This document shows, in pieces, positions 1 to 10,779 of a stretch of DNA of 64,000 bases. The stretch comes from an uncultured Maribacter sp. (GTDB lineage: Bacteria > Bacteroidota > Bacteroidia > Flavobacteriales > Flavobacteriaceae): contig CANNFY010000006.1 of NCBI GenBank assembly GCA_947504045.1, positions 97,564-161,563 of the forward strand. The letters are read 5' to 3'. Both the position numbers and the translations under genes were made by a program. The notes beneath the pieces are model-generated. The model did no database searches. It had not been told where the DNA came from and saw nothing but the letters and a program-made list of their open reading frames with translations. Within the stretch, counting starts at the first letter, position 1. Each line of letters opens with the position of its first letter.

Positions 1-3000
1 CGAATACTAATTGTACTTTTAGTTACATGTGTTTTGGGTACAATAATCTTGGCTTTACCATCTGTACAGACTCGTTTTGCAGAATATGCAACTAAAACTA
101 TTAATAAAAAATATGGTACTAATATAAATATTGATCGCTTAGGAATTTCTTTAATTTCGTGGAAAACCTCTTTAAACGGAGTGTATGTAGAAGATTATAA
201 AAAAGATACTCTTTTTTATGTTACAAATTTAAATACATCAATATTAAGTGTTCAAAATCTTGTAAACGGAAAATTTGAGTTTGGTACCGTAGAAATTGAT
301 AGTCTTAATTTTAAATTAAAAACTTATAAGGATCAGACAGATACAAACTTAGACGTTTTTATAAAAAAATTAGACAGAAATAAAGAAAAAGACCCCAATA
401 CACCATCATTTTATTTGTCTTCTTCAGAAGTAGAAATTGCAAATAGTAATTTTAAGCTAATTAATGAGAATTTTGAAAATGAAGAACTTTTAAATTTTAA
501 AAAAATAAATATTGCTTCGTCAGATTTTAGTATAGAAGGTCCTAATGTGGCTACAGCAATACACGACATGTCTTTTGAAAGTGGAAGAGGAATTGATGTG
601 TATAAACTAGAAACAGATTTTAAGTACACAAAGCAACAAATGCGTTTTGATTCTTTAAATTTAAAAACAGAGGCTTCTAATTTAATAGGAGAGTTAGTTT
701 TTAACTACGAAAGAAAAGATTTTGCAGATTTTTTAAACAAAGTAAAAGTAGACGCTGTTTTTACAGATTCTAAGCTTTCTTTAGATGAAATAAATAAGCT
801 TTATAATGAGTTTGGAGCAGGTAAAGTAGCAACTTTTTCTACTTCTGTTAATGGGGTACTAAACAATTTAAATACCGAAGAATTATTTTTAGCAACAAAT
901 AATACAGGAATAAGAGGGGATTTTAATTTTAAAAATCTTTTTTCAAGAAAAGACCCTTTTAAAATGACTGCTAAAATTAAAAACATTACCTCTAGTTATT
1001 ATGAAATGCGTGCATTAATGCCAAACATTTTAGGAAAAACCCTTCCAACATCATTTCAAAAATTAGGGCAGTTTACAGTACGTGGAACAACAACAGTTGA
1101 AAAATCTTTAATAGAAGCAAAAGTTAACTTTAACACGAATATTGGAAGCTCTTATGCCGATGTAGTATTGTCTAATATAAATAATATAGATAATGCTACT
1201 TACAAAGGGTTTGTTTCTTTAATTGATTTTGATTTAGGTGGCTTTATAGAAAATGAAACTGTTGGTAAAGCAAATTTAGATTTTAATATAGAAGGAAAAG
1301 GCTTTGTAAAAGAGAACTTAAATACAGAAGTTATAGGAGATGTTTATTCTATTAAGTTTAATAACTACACGTATAAAGATTTAAAAGTTTCAGGAGTTTT
1401 AAAAGATGAACTTTTTGATGGTTCTTTAGTAAGTGATGATGAAAATTTAAAGTTTAATTTTAAAGGATTAGCAGATTTTGGAGAAGGAAGAAACAATTTT
1501 AACTTTATAGCAGCTGTAAAGTACGCAAACCTAAAAAAGCTAAACTTTATAAACGACAGCATTTCTATTTTTAAAGGAAATGTAAATATGGATATTACGG
1601 GTAATACCCTTGATAATTTAGTTGGTGATATAAAGTTTTCAAAAACTAATTTTCAAAATAAAAACGACACCTATTATTTTGAAGATTTTAAAATATCATC
1701 GAGCTTTAAGAATGATACTATACGTACTATTGAAATAAATTCGCCAGATATAATTACGGGTTATTTAAGAGGAAATTTTAAAGTAAAAGAACTGGGCAAA
1801 GTAGTACAAAATTCTTTAGGTAGTATTTATACCAATTATAAGCCTTTTAAGGTATCTAAAGGGCAAAGGTTAGTTTTTAATTTTAAAATATATAACAAAA
1901 TTGTAGACGTTTTTTTCCCAGAAGTAAAATTTGATCCAAATACATTTATAAGAGGAAGAATAAATGCAGACGATGGCGATTTAAAATTAAACTTTAAATC
2001 GCCAAGTATTGTAGCTTATGGTAATGAAGCTGATGGTATAGAGGTAAAAATAGATAATAAAAACCCACTTTATAATACGTTTGTTTCTGTAGGCGATTTA
2101 TCTAACCCGTATTATGATGTTAAAGATTTTAATTTAATAAACACTACATTAAAAGATACCTTGTTTTTTAGGGCAGAATTTAAAGGAGGAAGCGAGTATA
2201 ACGACAGTTATAATTTAAACTTCTATCATACTTTTAATAAAGAAAACAAATCTGTAATAGGGCTAAAAACATCAGATATAAGCTTTAAGGGTAATACATG
2301 GGTTTTAAATAAATCTGGAGATGATAAAAACAAAGTAATCTTAAATAGAACTTTAGATAGCATTACAATTAAAGAAATTGTAATGAATAATAATAAAGAA
2401 GAACAAATACGTTTAAAAGGGCAATTAGCAGATTCTACGTATAAAGACTTAGAGCTGCAATTTAAAATAGTATCCTTAGATAAAATTACCCCAGCTATAG
2501 ATAGTTTAAAGTTAAATGGTCAAGTAAATGGAATTTTAAATATTTTACAGAAAGACGATATTTATTTACCATCTTCCAATTTAACTATTGCAGACTTTAG
2601 TATAAATAAAATAACATTAGGGGATCTTACATTAGGTATAGTAGGAAATAAAGATTTAACAGATTTTTCGGTAAACTCTCAGCTTACAGAAAACGGAATA
2701 GAAAAATTAGGCATAGTAGGTAATGTTTTAAATTCTGGTAAAATGCCAGAAGCTAACCTATTAGTAAATTTTAGCGACTTTAAACTAAATCCTTTTAGTC
2801 CTTTGGGAGAAGGAGTTATAGGTAATATTAGAGGAGATTTAAATGGTAGTGCACGTATTACAGGGCCCGCAAATAACCCAGAAATTAATGGACTACTTTC
2901 TTTAGATAACGCAGGAATTAGTATTCCCTATTTAAATGTAGATTATTCTTTTGCACCAAACTCTAAAGTGCGTTTGTACGAACAAACATTTAATTTTGAG

Positions 3001-4440
3001 AATATAAACGTAACAGATGTTAAAGCAGAAACTAATGCAACTATAGACGGTACTATATCGCATAGGTATTTTGATAATTGGGTTTTAGATTTAGATGTTG
3101 ATACAAACAATAATCGTTTTTTAATTTTAGATACAGAGTTTGATGAAGACCAGCTTTTTTATGGCGCCGGATATTTAAATGGTACCGGAAGAATTTATGG
3201 GCCAACAACAGCCTTAAATATTGATGTTATAGGAGCCACGGCAAAAGGAACCTCTTTAAAAATACCGTTAAGTGATGTGGCAAGTATAGGAGACTATTCG
3301 TTTATTAATTTCGTAAGTAAAAATAAAACCGATGATGCTAAAGGGCAAAGAGTTTTAAAAGATTATCAAGGCTTAGAATTAAAATTTGATTTAGATATAA
3401 CTCCAGATGCAGAAGTAGAAATTGTAACGGATCAAAAAACAAAAAGTTCTTTAAAAGGAACAGGTGCGGGTACTATTCTTATGCAAATTAACACAAGAGG
3501 TAAATTTGAAATGTTTGGAGATTTTGTAGTGGTTACAGGGCAGTACCATTATAAATTTGGAGGTATTATAGACAAAACATTTACAGTAAAGCCTGGAGGA
3601 ACAATTAACTGGGAAAGGGATCCTTTAGCAGCACAATTAAATATGGAAGCTGTTTATTCTTTAACAGCTAACCCAGCACCTTTATTAGATAATGCAAGTA
3701 CTGCTACAAGAAGAATACCAACCAATGTGGTAATAAAATTATCTGAAGAATTAGAAAATCCTAAAATAGATTTTGAAATAGAATTTCCTAGTACAAACTC
3801 TATAGTACAATCAGAGTTAGAGTATAGGCTACAAGATCCAACTGTAGAAGAAAAAAATGCATTGTTTTTATTGGCGCAAGGATCTTTTGTAAATGATCAA
3901 TCCGGAATAAACCAACAAGCGGTAACAGGCAATTTATTACAATCGGCTTCTGGTTTACTTAATCAGGTGTTAAGTGGAGATAGTGATAAGTTTAATCTTG
4001 GATTATCTTATGAACAGGGTATAATAGATAAAAGTGCCGATATAGAAACCGACGATAGAATAGGTTTAACGGTATCTACTAAAATTAGCGATCGTGTATT
4101 AATTAATGGAAAATTTGGAGTTCCTGTAGGTAGTTCTAGCGAAACTGTTGTTGCCGGAGATGTAGAAATTCAATTATTACTTAACGAGGATGGCACTTTA
4201 AGTGCAAAGTTTTTTAATCGCGAAAATGAAATTCAAGAATTTTTAGCAGATCAACAAGGGTATACACAAGGAGTAGGTTTAACGTATGAAGTAGATTTTA
4301 ATAATTTTAGAGAACTTCTAAGAATAATTTTAAAGAAAGATAAAATTAAAGAAGAAAAAGAAGTTCCAATTTCAACTATGGGAAAAGATAGTTTGATAAA
4401 TTTTTATCAAAAAGTTCCAAAATCACCAAGCTTACGTTAA
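1..4440 (+). CDS. tamB: TamB-family translocation/assembly module protein (5' end outside window)
   Basis: This is a very large AsmA/TamB-like envelope protein, in the family that bridges inner and outer membranes and is linked to outer-membrane protein assembly or lipid transport. The reading frame is open from base 1: a hydrophobic stretch (RILIVLLVTCVLG...) precedes the first possible start, a TTG at 34, so that TTG is probably internal and the gene is cut by the window edge. A single N-terminal membrane anchor is followed by about 1,400 residues of repetitive beta-rich sequence. The C-terminal DUF490/TamB domain is recognisable from about residue 1100, including GTGAGTILMQINTRG and KPGGTINWERDPLAAQLN. 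Length and architecture match flavobacterial TamB-like proteins. pfkA follows after a 150-base gap with its own probable promoter. Confidence 0.88.
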   Translation, partial: RILIVLLVTCVLGTIILALPSVQTRFAEYATKTINKKYGTNINIDRLGISLISWKTSLNGVYVEDYKKDTLFYVTNLNTSILSVQNLVNGKFEFGTVEIDSLNFKLKTYKDQTDTNLDVFIKKLDRNKEKDPNTPSFYLSSSEVEIANSNFKLINENFENEELLNFKKINIASSDFSIEGPNVATAIHDMSFESGRGIDVYKLETDFKYTKQQMRFDSLNLKTEASNLIGELVFNYERKDFADFLNKVKVDAVFTDSKLSLDEINKLYNEFGAGKVATFSTSVNGVLNNLNTEELFLATNNTGIRGDFNFKNLFSRKDPFKMTAKIKNITSSYYEMRALMPNILGKTLPTSFQKLGQFTVRGTTTVEKSLIEAKVNFNTNIGSSYADVVLSNINNIDNATYKGFVSLIDFDLGGFIENETVGKANLDFNIEGKGFVKENLNTEVIGDVYSIKFNNYTYKDLKVSGVLKDELFDGSLVSDDENLKFNFKGLADFGEGRNNFNFIAAVKYANLKKLNFINDSISIFKGNVNMDITGNTLDNLVGDIKFSKTNFQNKNDTYYFEDFKISSSFKNDTIRTIEINSPDIITGYLRGNFKVKELGKVVQNSLGSIYTNYKPFKVSKGQRLVFNFKIYNKIVDVFFPEVKFDPNTFIRGRINADDGDLKLNFKSPSIVAYGNEADGIEVKIDNKNPLYNTFVSVGDLSNPYYDVKDFNLINTTLKDTLFFRAEFKGGSEYNDSYNLNFYHTFNKENKSVIGLKTSDISFKGNTWVLNKSGDDKNKVILNRTLDSITIKEIVMNNNKEEQIRLKGQLADSTYKDLELQFKIVSLDKITPAIDSLKLNGQVNGILNILQKDDIYLPSSNLTIADFSINKITLGDLTLGIVGNKDLTDFSVNSQLTENGIEKLGIVGNVLNSGKMPEANLLVNFSDFKLNPFSPLGEGVIGNIRGDLNGSARITGPANNPEINGLLSLDNAGISIPYLNVDYSFAPNSKVRLYEQTFNFENINVTDVKAETNATIDGTISHRYFDNWVLDLDVDTNNNRFLILDTEFDEDQLFYGAGYLNGTGRIYGPTTALNIDVIGATAKGTSLKIPLSDVASIGDYSFINFVSKNKTDDAKGQRVLKDYQGLELKFDLDITPDAEVEIVTDQKTKSSLKGTGAGTILMQINTRGKFEMFGDFVVVTGQYHYKFGGIIDKTFTVKPGGTINWERDPLAAQLNMEAVYSLTANPAPLLDNASTATRRIPTNVVIKLSEELENPKIDFEIEFPSTNSIVQSELEYRLQDPTVEEKNALFLLAQGSFVNDQSGINQQAVTGNLLQSASGLLNQVLSGDSDKFNLGLSYEQGIIDKSADIETDDRIGLTVSTKISDRVLINGKFGVPVGSSSETVVAGDVEIQLLLNEDGTLSAKFFNRENEIQEFLADQQGYTQGVGLTYEVDFNNFRELLRIILKKDKIKEEKEVPISTMGKDSLINFYQKVPKSPSLR

Positions 4441-4555
4441 TTATATTATAATTTTTCAGTACTATTTATTAACAAAAAAATATTTTTTCAACACGAAAAC
4501 GTTGTAGCCCGTATCCTCTTGAAAATTAATGCCTAGAAGCTTTAATTTATTAGAT

Positions 4556-4563
4556 TAAGTTTG
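4556..4563 (+). promoter_or_regulatory. Putative Bacteroidota -7 element of pfkA
   Basis: TAAGTTTG matches the TAnnTTTG -7 consensus of the Bacteroidota primary sigma factor and lies 28 bases before the preferred pfkA ATG (4591). No TTG sits at the ideal -33 spacing. The element overlaps the TTG at 4561 that could extend pfkA upstream, which argues for the later start. The motif is short and AT-rich, so chance occurrence is possible. Confidence 0.4.
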
Positions 4564-4590
4564 TTAATTTCGTTTGTATATATGATTATA

Positions 4591-5577
4591 ATGAGCAAAA
4601 AAATTCAAAAAATAGGCGTTTTAACTTCCGGAGGAGATTCTCCAGGAATGAATGCTGCAATACGATCCGTAGTTCGTACTTGTGCATATCACAAAATTAA
4701 TTGCGTAGGAATATATAGAGGGTATCAAGGTATGATAGAAGGAGACTTTGAACCTATGAATGCTCGTAGTGTAAATAACATAATAAATAAAGGAGGAACA
4801 GTTCTTAAAAGTGCACGTTGTATGGACTTTAGAACAAAAGAAGGAAGGTCAAAAGCATACCAACAGTTAAAAGAAGAAGGTATTGATGCTTTTGTGGTAA
4901 TTGGAGGTGATGGTAGTTTTACCGGAGCAATGGTTTTTAATCAAGAATACGATTTTCCAGTAATAGGAATACCTGGTACTATTGATAATGATATTTTTGG
5001 AACCACGTACACTTTAGGTTTTGATACTGCTTTAAATACAGTAGTAGAAGTTATAGATAAAATTAGAGATACAGCAAGTTCTCATAACCGATTATTTTTT
5101 GTAGAAGTAATGGGAAGAGATGTTGGTCATATTGCTTTAAATGCAGGAGTAGGAGCAGGAGCAGAAGAAATTTTAATTCCTGAAGAAAATTTAGGATTAG
5201 ATCGTTTAGTAGAATCTTTAAAAAGAAGTAAAGAGTCCGGAAAATCATCAAGTATAGTTATAGTTGCCGAAGGAGATAAAATAGGAAAAAATGTTTTTGA
5301 ACTTAAAGAGTATGTAGAAAAGCATTTACCTATATATGATGTGCGTGTATCTGTATTAGGACATATGCAAAGAGGAGGCTCGCCATCTTGTTACGATAGA
5401 GTATTAGCAAGTAGAATGGGAGTAAAGGCTGTAGAAGCATTGTTAGATGGAAAAACAAGTTTAATGGTTGGTATTCAAGACAATCAACTAATTCTTACGC
5501 CTTTAGAAATGGCAATAAAAGGGCACACCAAAATAGATAACGAACTCATAAGAGTTTCAGATATAATGACAACATAA
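4591..5577 (+). CDS. pfkA: ATP-dependent 6-phosphofructokinase
   Basis: This enzyme phosphorylates fructose 6-phosphate to fructose 1,6-bisphosphate, the committed step of glycolysis. The 328-residue length is typical of group-A Pfk. Visible motifs are TSGGDSPGMNAAIR at the N-terminus (nucleotide loop), GGDGS, the catalytic loop PGTIDNDI, and GHMQRGGSP near the C-terminus. Glycine just before TIDND, rather than lysine, indicates ATP rather than pyrophosphate as donor. I chose the ATG at 4591 (MSKKIQKIG) over a TTG at 4561, because the extra ten residues are not family-like and the TTG falls inside the probable promoter. gapA starts 24 bases downstream, so the two glycolytic genes are probably co-transcribed. 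Confidence 0.97.
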   Translation: MSKKIQKIGVLTSGGDSPGMNAAIRSVVRTCAYHKINCVGIYRGYQGMIEGDFEPMNARSVNNIINKGGTVLKSARCMDFRTKEGRSKAYQQLKEEGIDAFVVIGGDGSFTGAMVFNQEYDFPVIGIPGTIDNDIFGTTYTLGFDTALNTVVEVIDKIRDTASSHNRLFFVEVMGRDVGHIALNAGVGAGAEEILIPEENLGLDRLVESLKRSKESGKSSSIVIVAEGDKIGKNVFELKEYVEKHLPIYDVRVSVLGHMQRGGSPSCYDRVLASRMGVKAVEALLDGKTSLMVGIQDNQLILTPLEMAIKGHTKIDNELIRVSDIMTT

Positions 5578-5586
5578 ATTAATTAA

Positions 5587-6603
<1,017 letters not shown>

Positions 6604-6620
6604 TAATATTAATTTGTTTT

Positions 6621-6665
6621 AATCCTGAAAATAAGGCAAATGTTTTATTTTCAGGATTATTTTTT
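6621..6665 (+). terminator. Rho-independent terminator after gapA
   Basis: A perfect 14-bp inverted repeat (AATCCTGAAAATAA at 6621-6634, its complement at 6645-6658) with a 10-base loop is followed by a run ATTTTTT. It lies just after the gapA stop and only 15 bases before the next gene, so the downstream kinase is either read through or has a very short leader. Confidence 0.85.
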
Positions 6666-6679
6666 AAAACCTAAAAAGT

Positions 6680-7531
6680 ATGATTTTAATTGTTGATAGT
6701 GGGGCTACCAAATCGGATTGGATAGCTTTAAATGAAAAAGGAGAAAAACTTTTCTTTACACAAACATTAGGACTAAGTCCGGAAGTTTTAACAAGAGACG
6801 TTATAGAAGATAGGTTAGCAAATAATTTTGAGCTTTCAAAAAATAGAGACAATGTTACCCATTTGTTTTTTTATGGAGCAGGTTGCGGAACCCTTCGCAT
6901 GCAAAACTTTTTGAAAGAAATATTTTCAGATTTTTTTCCTAAGGCAAAAGCAAATGTACAAGAAGATACCTATGCAGCTATTTACGCTACAACTAAAATA
7001 GGAACGCAAGGTATAGTTTGTATTTTAGGAACAGGTTCTAATTGTAGTTATTTTGATGGGCATCAATTGTTTCAGAAAGTTACATCTTTAGGATATATAC
7101 CTATGGATGATGGTAGTGGAAACTTTTTTGGAAGAAAATTAATAAGAGATTATTATTTTCATAAAATGCCAGCAGATTTAGGAATTAAGTTCAATAAAGA
7201 GTATAATTTAGAGGCAGATGTTATTAAAGAAAACTTATACAAACAACCTAACCCTAATACATATTTAGCAACTTTTGCTCGTTTTTTAATAGAAAATAAA
7301 GAGCATCCGTATTGCAAAGGTGTAATAGATAAAGGTTTGCAACAGTTTGTAAATAATTACATAATGCAATTTGAGTTAGCTACTAAAGTTCCAATTAGCT
7401 TTGTAGGGAGTATTGCTTATTTCTTGCGCGACGAGCTTAAAACTATCTTAGAAAGAAACGATTTAATTGTTGGTGTTATTCGTCAAAAACCAATTGACGG
7501 TTTAGTAGAGTTTCATAGAAATACAATTTAA
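6680..7531 (+). CDS. BadF/BadG-type ATPase, N-acetylglucosamine kinase-like
   Basis: This 283-residue protein belongs to the ASKHA sugar-kinase fold. Phosphate-1 is MILIVDSGATKSDW at residues 1-14 and phosphate-2 is LGTGSNCSYFDG around residue 119; the DDGSGNFFGRKL segment follows. Flavobacterial relatives are annotated as N-acetylglucosamine kinases, which would make GlcNAc 6-phosphate for cell-wall recycling. The substrate cannot be proven from sequence alone; a BadF-type activator role is less likely because the cysteines that bind its Fe-S cluster are not evident. It follows gapA after a terminator and converges with ridA. Confidence 0.8.
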   Translation: MILIVDSGATKSDWIALNEKGEKLFFTQTLGLSPEVLTRDVIEDRLANNFELSKNRDNVTHLFFYGAGCGTLRMQNFLKEIFSDFFPKAKANVQEDTYAAIYATTKIGTQGIVCILGTGSNCSYFDGHQLFQKVTSLGYIPMDDGSGNFFGRKLIRDYYFHKMPADLGIKFNKEYNLEADVIKENLYKQPNPNTYLATFARFLIENKEHPYCKGVIDKGLQQFVNNYIMQFELATKVPISFVGSIAYFLRDELKTILERNDLIVGVIRQKPIDGLVEFHRNTI

Positions 7532-7541
7532 TAAGTAGCGT

Positions 7542-7922
7542 TTACTTTATAGCAATCATAGAAATTTCTACATTAACAAATTTTGGTAAATTTGCCACTT
7601 CAACAGTTTCTCTTGCAGGAGCTGTTTTTTGGTTAAAATAAGTTCCGTAAACCTCATTTACATCTGCAAATTGGTTCATATCACTTAAAAAAATAGAGGA
7701 CTTTACAACATTTTCAAAAGTCATATTAGCTTCTTCTAATATAAATTTTAAATTTTCCATAGATTGTTTGGTCTCTTCTTTTATGTTTCCTTCTACTAAC
7801 TCTCCTGTAGCAACATTTATAGGTATTTGCCCAGAAATATATAAAGTATCTCCGCTTAATATAGCTTGGTTGTATGGTCCAATAGGAGCTGGTGCTTTTG
7901 GTGTATTTATTATTTTCTTCAT
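7542..7922 (-). CDS. ridA: RidA family reactive intermediate/imine deaminase
   Basis: This 126-residue protein of the YjgF/YER057c/UK114 family hydrolyses reactive enamine/imine intermediates from PLP enzymes, protecting metabolism. Conserved features are the N-terminal APAPIGPYNQ, SGQIPINVATGE, the substrate-carboxylate arginine in APARETVEVANLPK, and the C-terminal VNVEISMIA. I chose the ATG at 7922 (MKKIINTPKAP), because the longer frame would overlap the stop of lptD and add 15 residues not found in the family. It lies 20 bases downstream of lptD on the same strand, so it is probably co-transcribed. Confidence 0.93.
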   Translation of the reverse strand: MKKIINTPKAPAPIGPYNQAILSGDTLYISGQIPINVATGELVEGNIKEETKQSMENLKFILEEANMTFENVVKSSIFLSDMNQFADVNEVYGTYFNQKTAPARETVEVANLPKFVNVEISMIAIK

Positions 7923-7942
7923 GGAGTTGTTGTAATTAGCTA

Positions 7943-10645
7943 TTAGTTTTGACTTCTGTTTTCCCATTTAAGGTCCTTTAAAATAGAGCTTTTTATTCCT
8001 ATAAAAAAGTACCATCTTTTATATGTACCAAATGGAGTCCAATTAAATCGCATGGTAAAGCTTTTTAAATCTCTTTCAAAACGTAATTGAGTTAAGGTAA
8101 ATCCTTGATTTTTAAAATCGTAACCAGAAGAGCCGCCCACTTTCCATCTTGGTGATAATTCAATATCTCCAGAAAACATTAAAGAGTGGCTGCTAAATTC
8201 GTTTTGTCTTGCACTATTTGCGTATGATGCGGAGTAAGCAAGTCTAAAATTCCAAGGTATTTTAGTGGCAAAAATAGGGTTGTCAACATCCCCATTTTTA
8301 TTATCTTCATCCTCTCTATTGTTTCTTGGATTGTTAAAATCGTCTCCTACACCAAAAAGGTCATCTGTTCTACCGCCACTTGAAGCAACATAATCAAAAG
8401 GGTCTGTTTCTTCCTCTTCTTTTTTGTCTTTATCGTCTTTTTTACCAAAAGTTTTACTGTCTATAGAGTAAGAGGCGTTAAAATTTGCTCTAGTTAATCG
8501 AAATAAACTTCCGCCGTTATCAATATTAAAAGTATTTATTCGGGTTCCGGTATTATCAATAGCATAAGGGTCTAAACCAGCAGAAAAGTTAATAGACATT
8601 TTGTTGTCTAATATGCTTGTACCTCCATTAACACTTAAAGGGCTCAGCCTTAAAGAGTCCGATTCAAAATTATAACCTGTAGAAATATTAAAATTACTTA
8701 GAATAGGTATTTTTTTAGCTTCTGTGGCTGTAGAATCTTTATCTCTTACTTTTGCTTCAAGGGTATTGGCAAGTGAGAAACTTAAACTATTAGATTGTCC
8801 TAAACTTGGGCTTCCAAATTGAGAGGTTTCAAATCTAGTGTACTGAACCACACCATCAGGACCAACATATTCGTCGTAAAATTGCTCAAAAGAAGGTGCG
8901 TAGCCATAGCTTAAAGATGGTCTCATAACGTGGCGTATGGCTTGTACTTTTTTGTCTTCACCTAAATTAAAAGTACCATAAAGTGTTGTTCCAATACTGG
9001 CGCTTAAATTATAACCATTAAAACGATCAAAGCCACTTATGGTATCTGTTACAATTTCTTCTGCATCAAAATCGTAGCTTCTGTCTATTGTTTTTAGAGT
9101 CCAAATATCTTCGTAACTACCACCAAGGGTTACACTAAAAAATTTAGCAACTTTAAAGTTTGTGCTTATTGGTATACTATGTTGTGCTCCAATTTTTGCA
9201 TCCTCAAACATTTGACTTTTAAAAAAGTCTTCATCATTAGTTGTAATAGTGTTTCTTGCACTAAGGTTATACTGGAAATTTACATTTTGAATAATCCCTT
9301 TTTTTATACCATCTCTTTTAGCAAATGGGTAAATACGCTCCATGCTTGCTTGTAAAGTTGGTAATGTCATGTTAATTTCTTCTGTATTTGTATTTTGACT
9401 GTGTGTTGCCGATAAACTCATGTTTACAGAAGGATATTCTGGAAATGTTTTAGAGTAAGAAATAGAAGAAGAAAGGGTATTGTTTTGGGTGTTTGGTATA
9501 TTTTGTTGTTGTAAAGACTCTCTGTAATATTGACTACTACCAAGGTTTACTGAGGCGGAAAACCTAGAATTAGCACTTGCCTTAGTGTCTTGAGAATGTG
9601 AAATTTGTATATTGTAATTTGAGCTTCTAGAGTAGTCGCTAAATCCTTTTTGGCTTGTTACTTGGTTTTCATACCTAATGTTAATGTTACCCCGATATTT
9701 GTACCTTTTGGCATAGACGGATTGTGTATTTACACCGTAGCTTCCGTTAGTGTAAAAACTACCACTAACTAATAAATCTGCTACATCGCCTATAGGTATG
9801 TAATACCCTAAATCTTGCAAAAAATAACCTGTATCTGGATCACTACCAAAAGTAGGCATCATTACACCTGCGGCTCTACCTACTGATAATGGAAAATATG
9901 CAAAAGGTAATGCAATAGGTGTGGGTACATCTGCAATGTATAAGTTACTTAACCCTGCAATAACCTTCTTTTTAGGAACAAACTTTGCTTTTCTAACACG
10001 TATATAATAATCTGGGTTAATAGTGTCTGATGATGTGGTAAGCTTACCTTCGCTAAGAAAATACACCGAATCGTTTTCTTTTTTTGTAATATCAGCATAT
10101 ACCTTCATAGCATCACTACCTAAAGATCCAGCAGCAGCTTGTTGTTCTGTTCTAGAGTTCCAAATTAATGCTTTTTGGGTATCAAAATTAAACCGAATAG
10201 AATCTGGAATTACTTCATTTGACCCTTGTTTAAAATATGGTAGTTGCGTATAATTTCCTAAAGAATCTTTTAAACGACCAGCGTAAACTTCATTCTTAAT
10301 ATAATCCATTATAATTATACCTGCTTTAAGTTCGGTATCTTGGTAATGAATTTCAGCTTCGTTATACAGGTATATTTTTTGTTCTTTTTGACTTAGTTTA
10401 ACGTAATCCTTTGCTTTGTACGTTATTTTATCTAATAAAATAGAAGGTTTTTTTAGACTGTCTTTGAGTATAGAATCTCGTTCAATACTGTCTTTTTGAA
10501 CAGGTAATTTAAAAAGCGGTGCAGTAATAGAATCTGTAGCTGCTTCTATAGGTAAAATAATAATTTTGTCTTCTTGTGCGCGCAAGTAAAACATGCTTGC
10601 TAATAGCAAGAAAATGAAAAGTAAATAATGTTTATTTGATTGCAA
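7943..10645 (-). CDS. lptD: LPS-assembly outer-membrane protein LptD
   Basis: This is the outer-membrane beta-barrel that inserts lipopolysaccharide into the outer leaflet. The 900-residue protein opens with a signal peptide (about residues 1-23, ending near LRAQ). It continues with an OstA/LptA-like jelly-roll domain (about residues 70-250, containing KITYKAKDYVKL and a YNEAEIHYQDTELKAG segment) and then a long C-terminal barrel rich in alternating aromatic and polar residues, typical of Bacteroidota LptD. An acidic/Asn-rich loop (about residues 740-790) interrupts the barrel. The start codon is TTG at 10645: no ATG occurs upstream in frame, and the internal ATG (MFYLRAQ) would delete most of the signal peptide. 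Confidence 0.88.
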   Translation of the reverse strand: MQSNKHYLLFIFLLLASMFYLRAQEDKIIILPIEAATDSITAPLFKLPVQKDSIERDSILKDSLKKPSILLDKITYKAKDYVKLSQKEQKIYLYNEAEIHYQDTELKAGIIIMDYIKNEVYAGRLKDSLGNYTQLPYFKQGSNEVIPDSIRFNFDTQKALIWNSRTEQQAAAGSLGSDAMKVYADITKKENDSVYFLSEGKLTTSSDTINPDYYIRVRKAKFVPKKKVIAGLSNLYIADVPTPIALPFAYFPLSVGRAAGVMMPTFGSDPDTGYFLQDLGYYIPIGDVADLLVSGSFYTNGSYGVNTQSVYAKRYKYRGNINIRYENQVTSQKGFSDYSRSSNYNIQISHSQDTKASANSRFSASVNLGSSQYYRESLQQQNIPNTQNNTLSSSISYSKTFPEYPSVNMSLSATHSQNTNTEEINMTLPTLQASMERIYPFAKRDGIKKGIIQNVNFQYNLSARNTITTNDEDFFKSQMFEDAKIGAQHSIPISTNFKVAKFFSVTLGGSYEDIWTLKTIDRSYDFDAEEIVTDTISGFDRFNGYNLSASIGTTLYGTFNLGEDKKVQAIRHVMRPSLSYGYAPSFEQFYDEYVGPDGVVQYTRFETSQFGSPSLGQSNSLSFSLANTLEAKVRDKDSTATEAKKIPILSNFNISTGYNFESDSLRLSPLSVNGGTSILDNKMSINFSAGLDPYAIDNTGTRINTFNIDNGGSLFRLTRANFNASYSIDSKTFGKKDDKDKKEEEETDPFDYVASSGGRTDDLFGVGDDFNNPRNNREDEDNKNGDVDNPIFATKIPWNFRLAYSASYANSARQNEFSSHSLMFSGDIELSPRWKVGGSSGYDFKNQGFTLTQLRFERDLKSFTMRFNWTPFGTYKRWYFFIGIKSSILKDLKWENRSQN

Positions 10646-10665
10646 GGCTATATATCCTATTTTTG
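10636..10665 (+). promoter_or_regulatory. Putative promoter for the amidase gene
   Basis: TTG at 10636-10638 is followed after 19 bases by TATTTTTG (10658-10665). This matches the Bacteroidota TTG-N17-23-TAnnTTTG promoter arrangement on the plus strand. It would give a leader of roughly 105 bases before the ATG at 10780. The -33 element overlaps the lptD signal-peptide codons, so the two divergent genes would share control DNA. Confidence 0.4.
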
Positions 10666-10694
10666 TATAAAGGTTTGGCTCGACTTTAGGAGTT

Positions 10695-10702
10695 CAAACA
10701 TA
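10695..10702 (-). promoter_or_regulatory. Putative -7 element for lptD
   Basis: On the minus strand this reads TATGTTTG, a match to TAnnTTTG, placed 50 bases upstream of the lptD TTG start. No well-spaced -33 TTG is visible, so support is limited to the position and the short motif. Confidence 0.3.
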
Positions 10703-10779
10703 CATATATTTTTTGTTCCTTTTGTATGGTATTACAATAAATTTAACCTTATTAAAGAAACGTAAATTAGAATACAAAT

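Noticed and set aside
34..36. TTG as the start of the TamB gene
   Set aside because: The frame is open upstream to base 1 and the upstream codons extend the hydrophobic membrane anchor, so the real start is outside the window.
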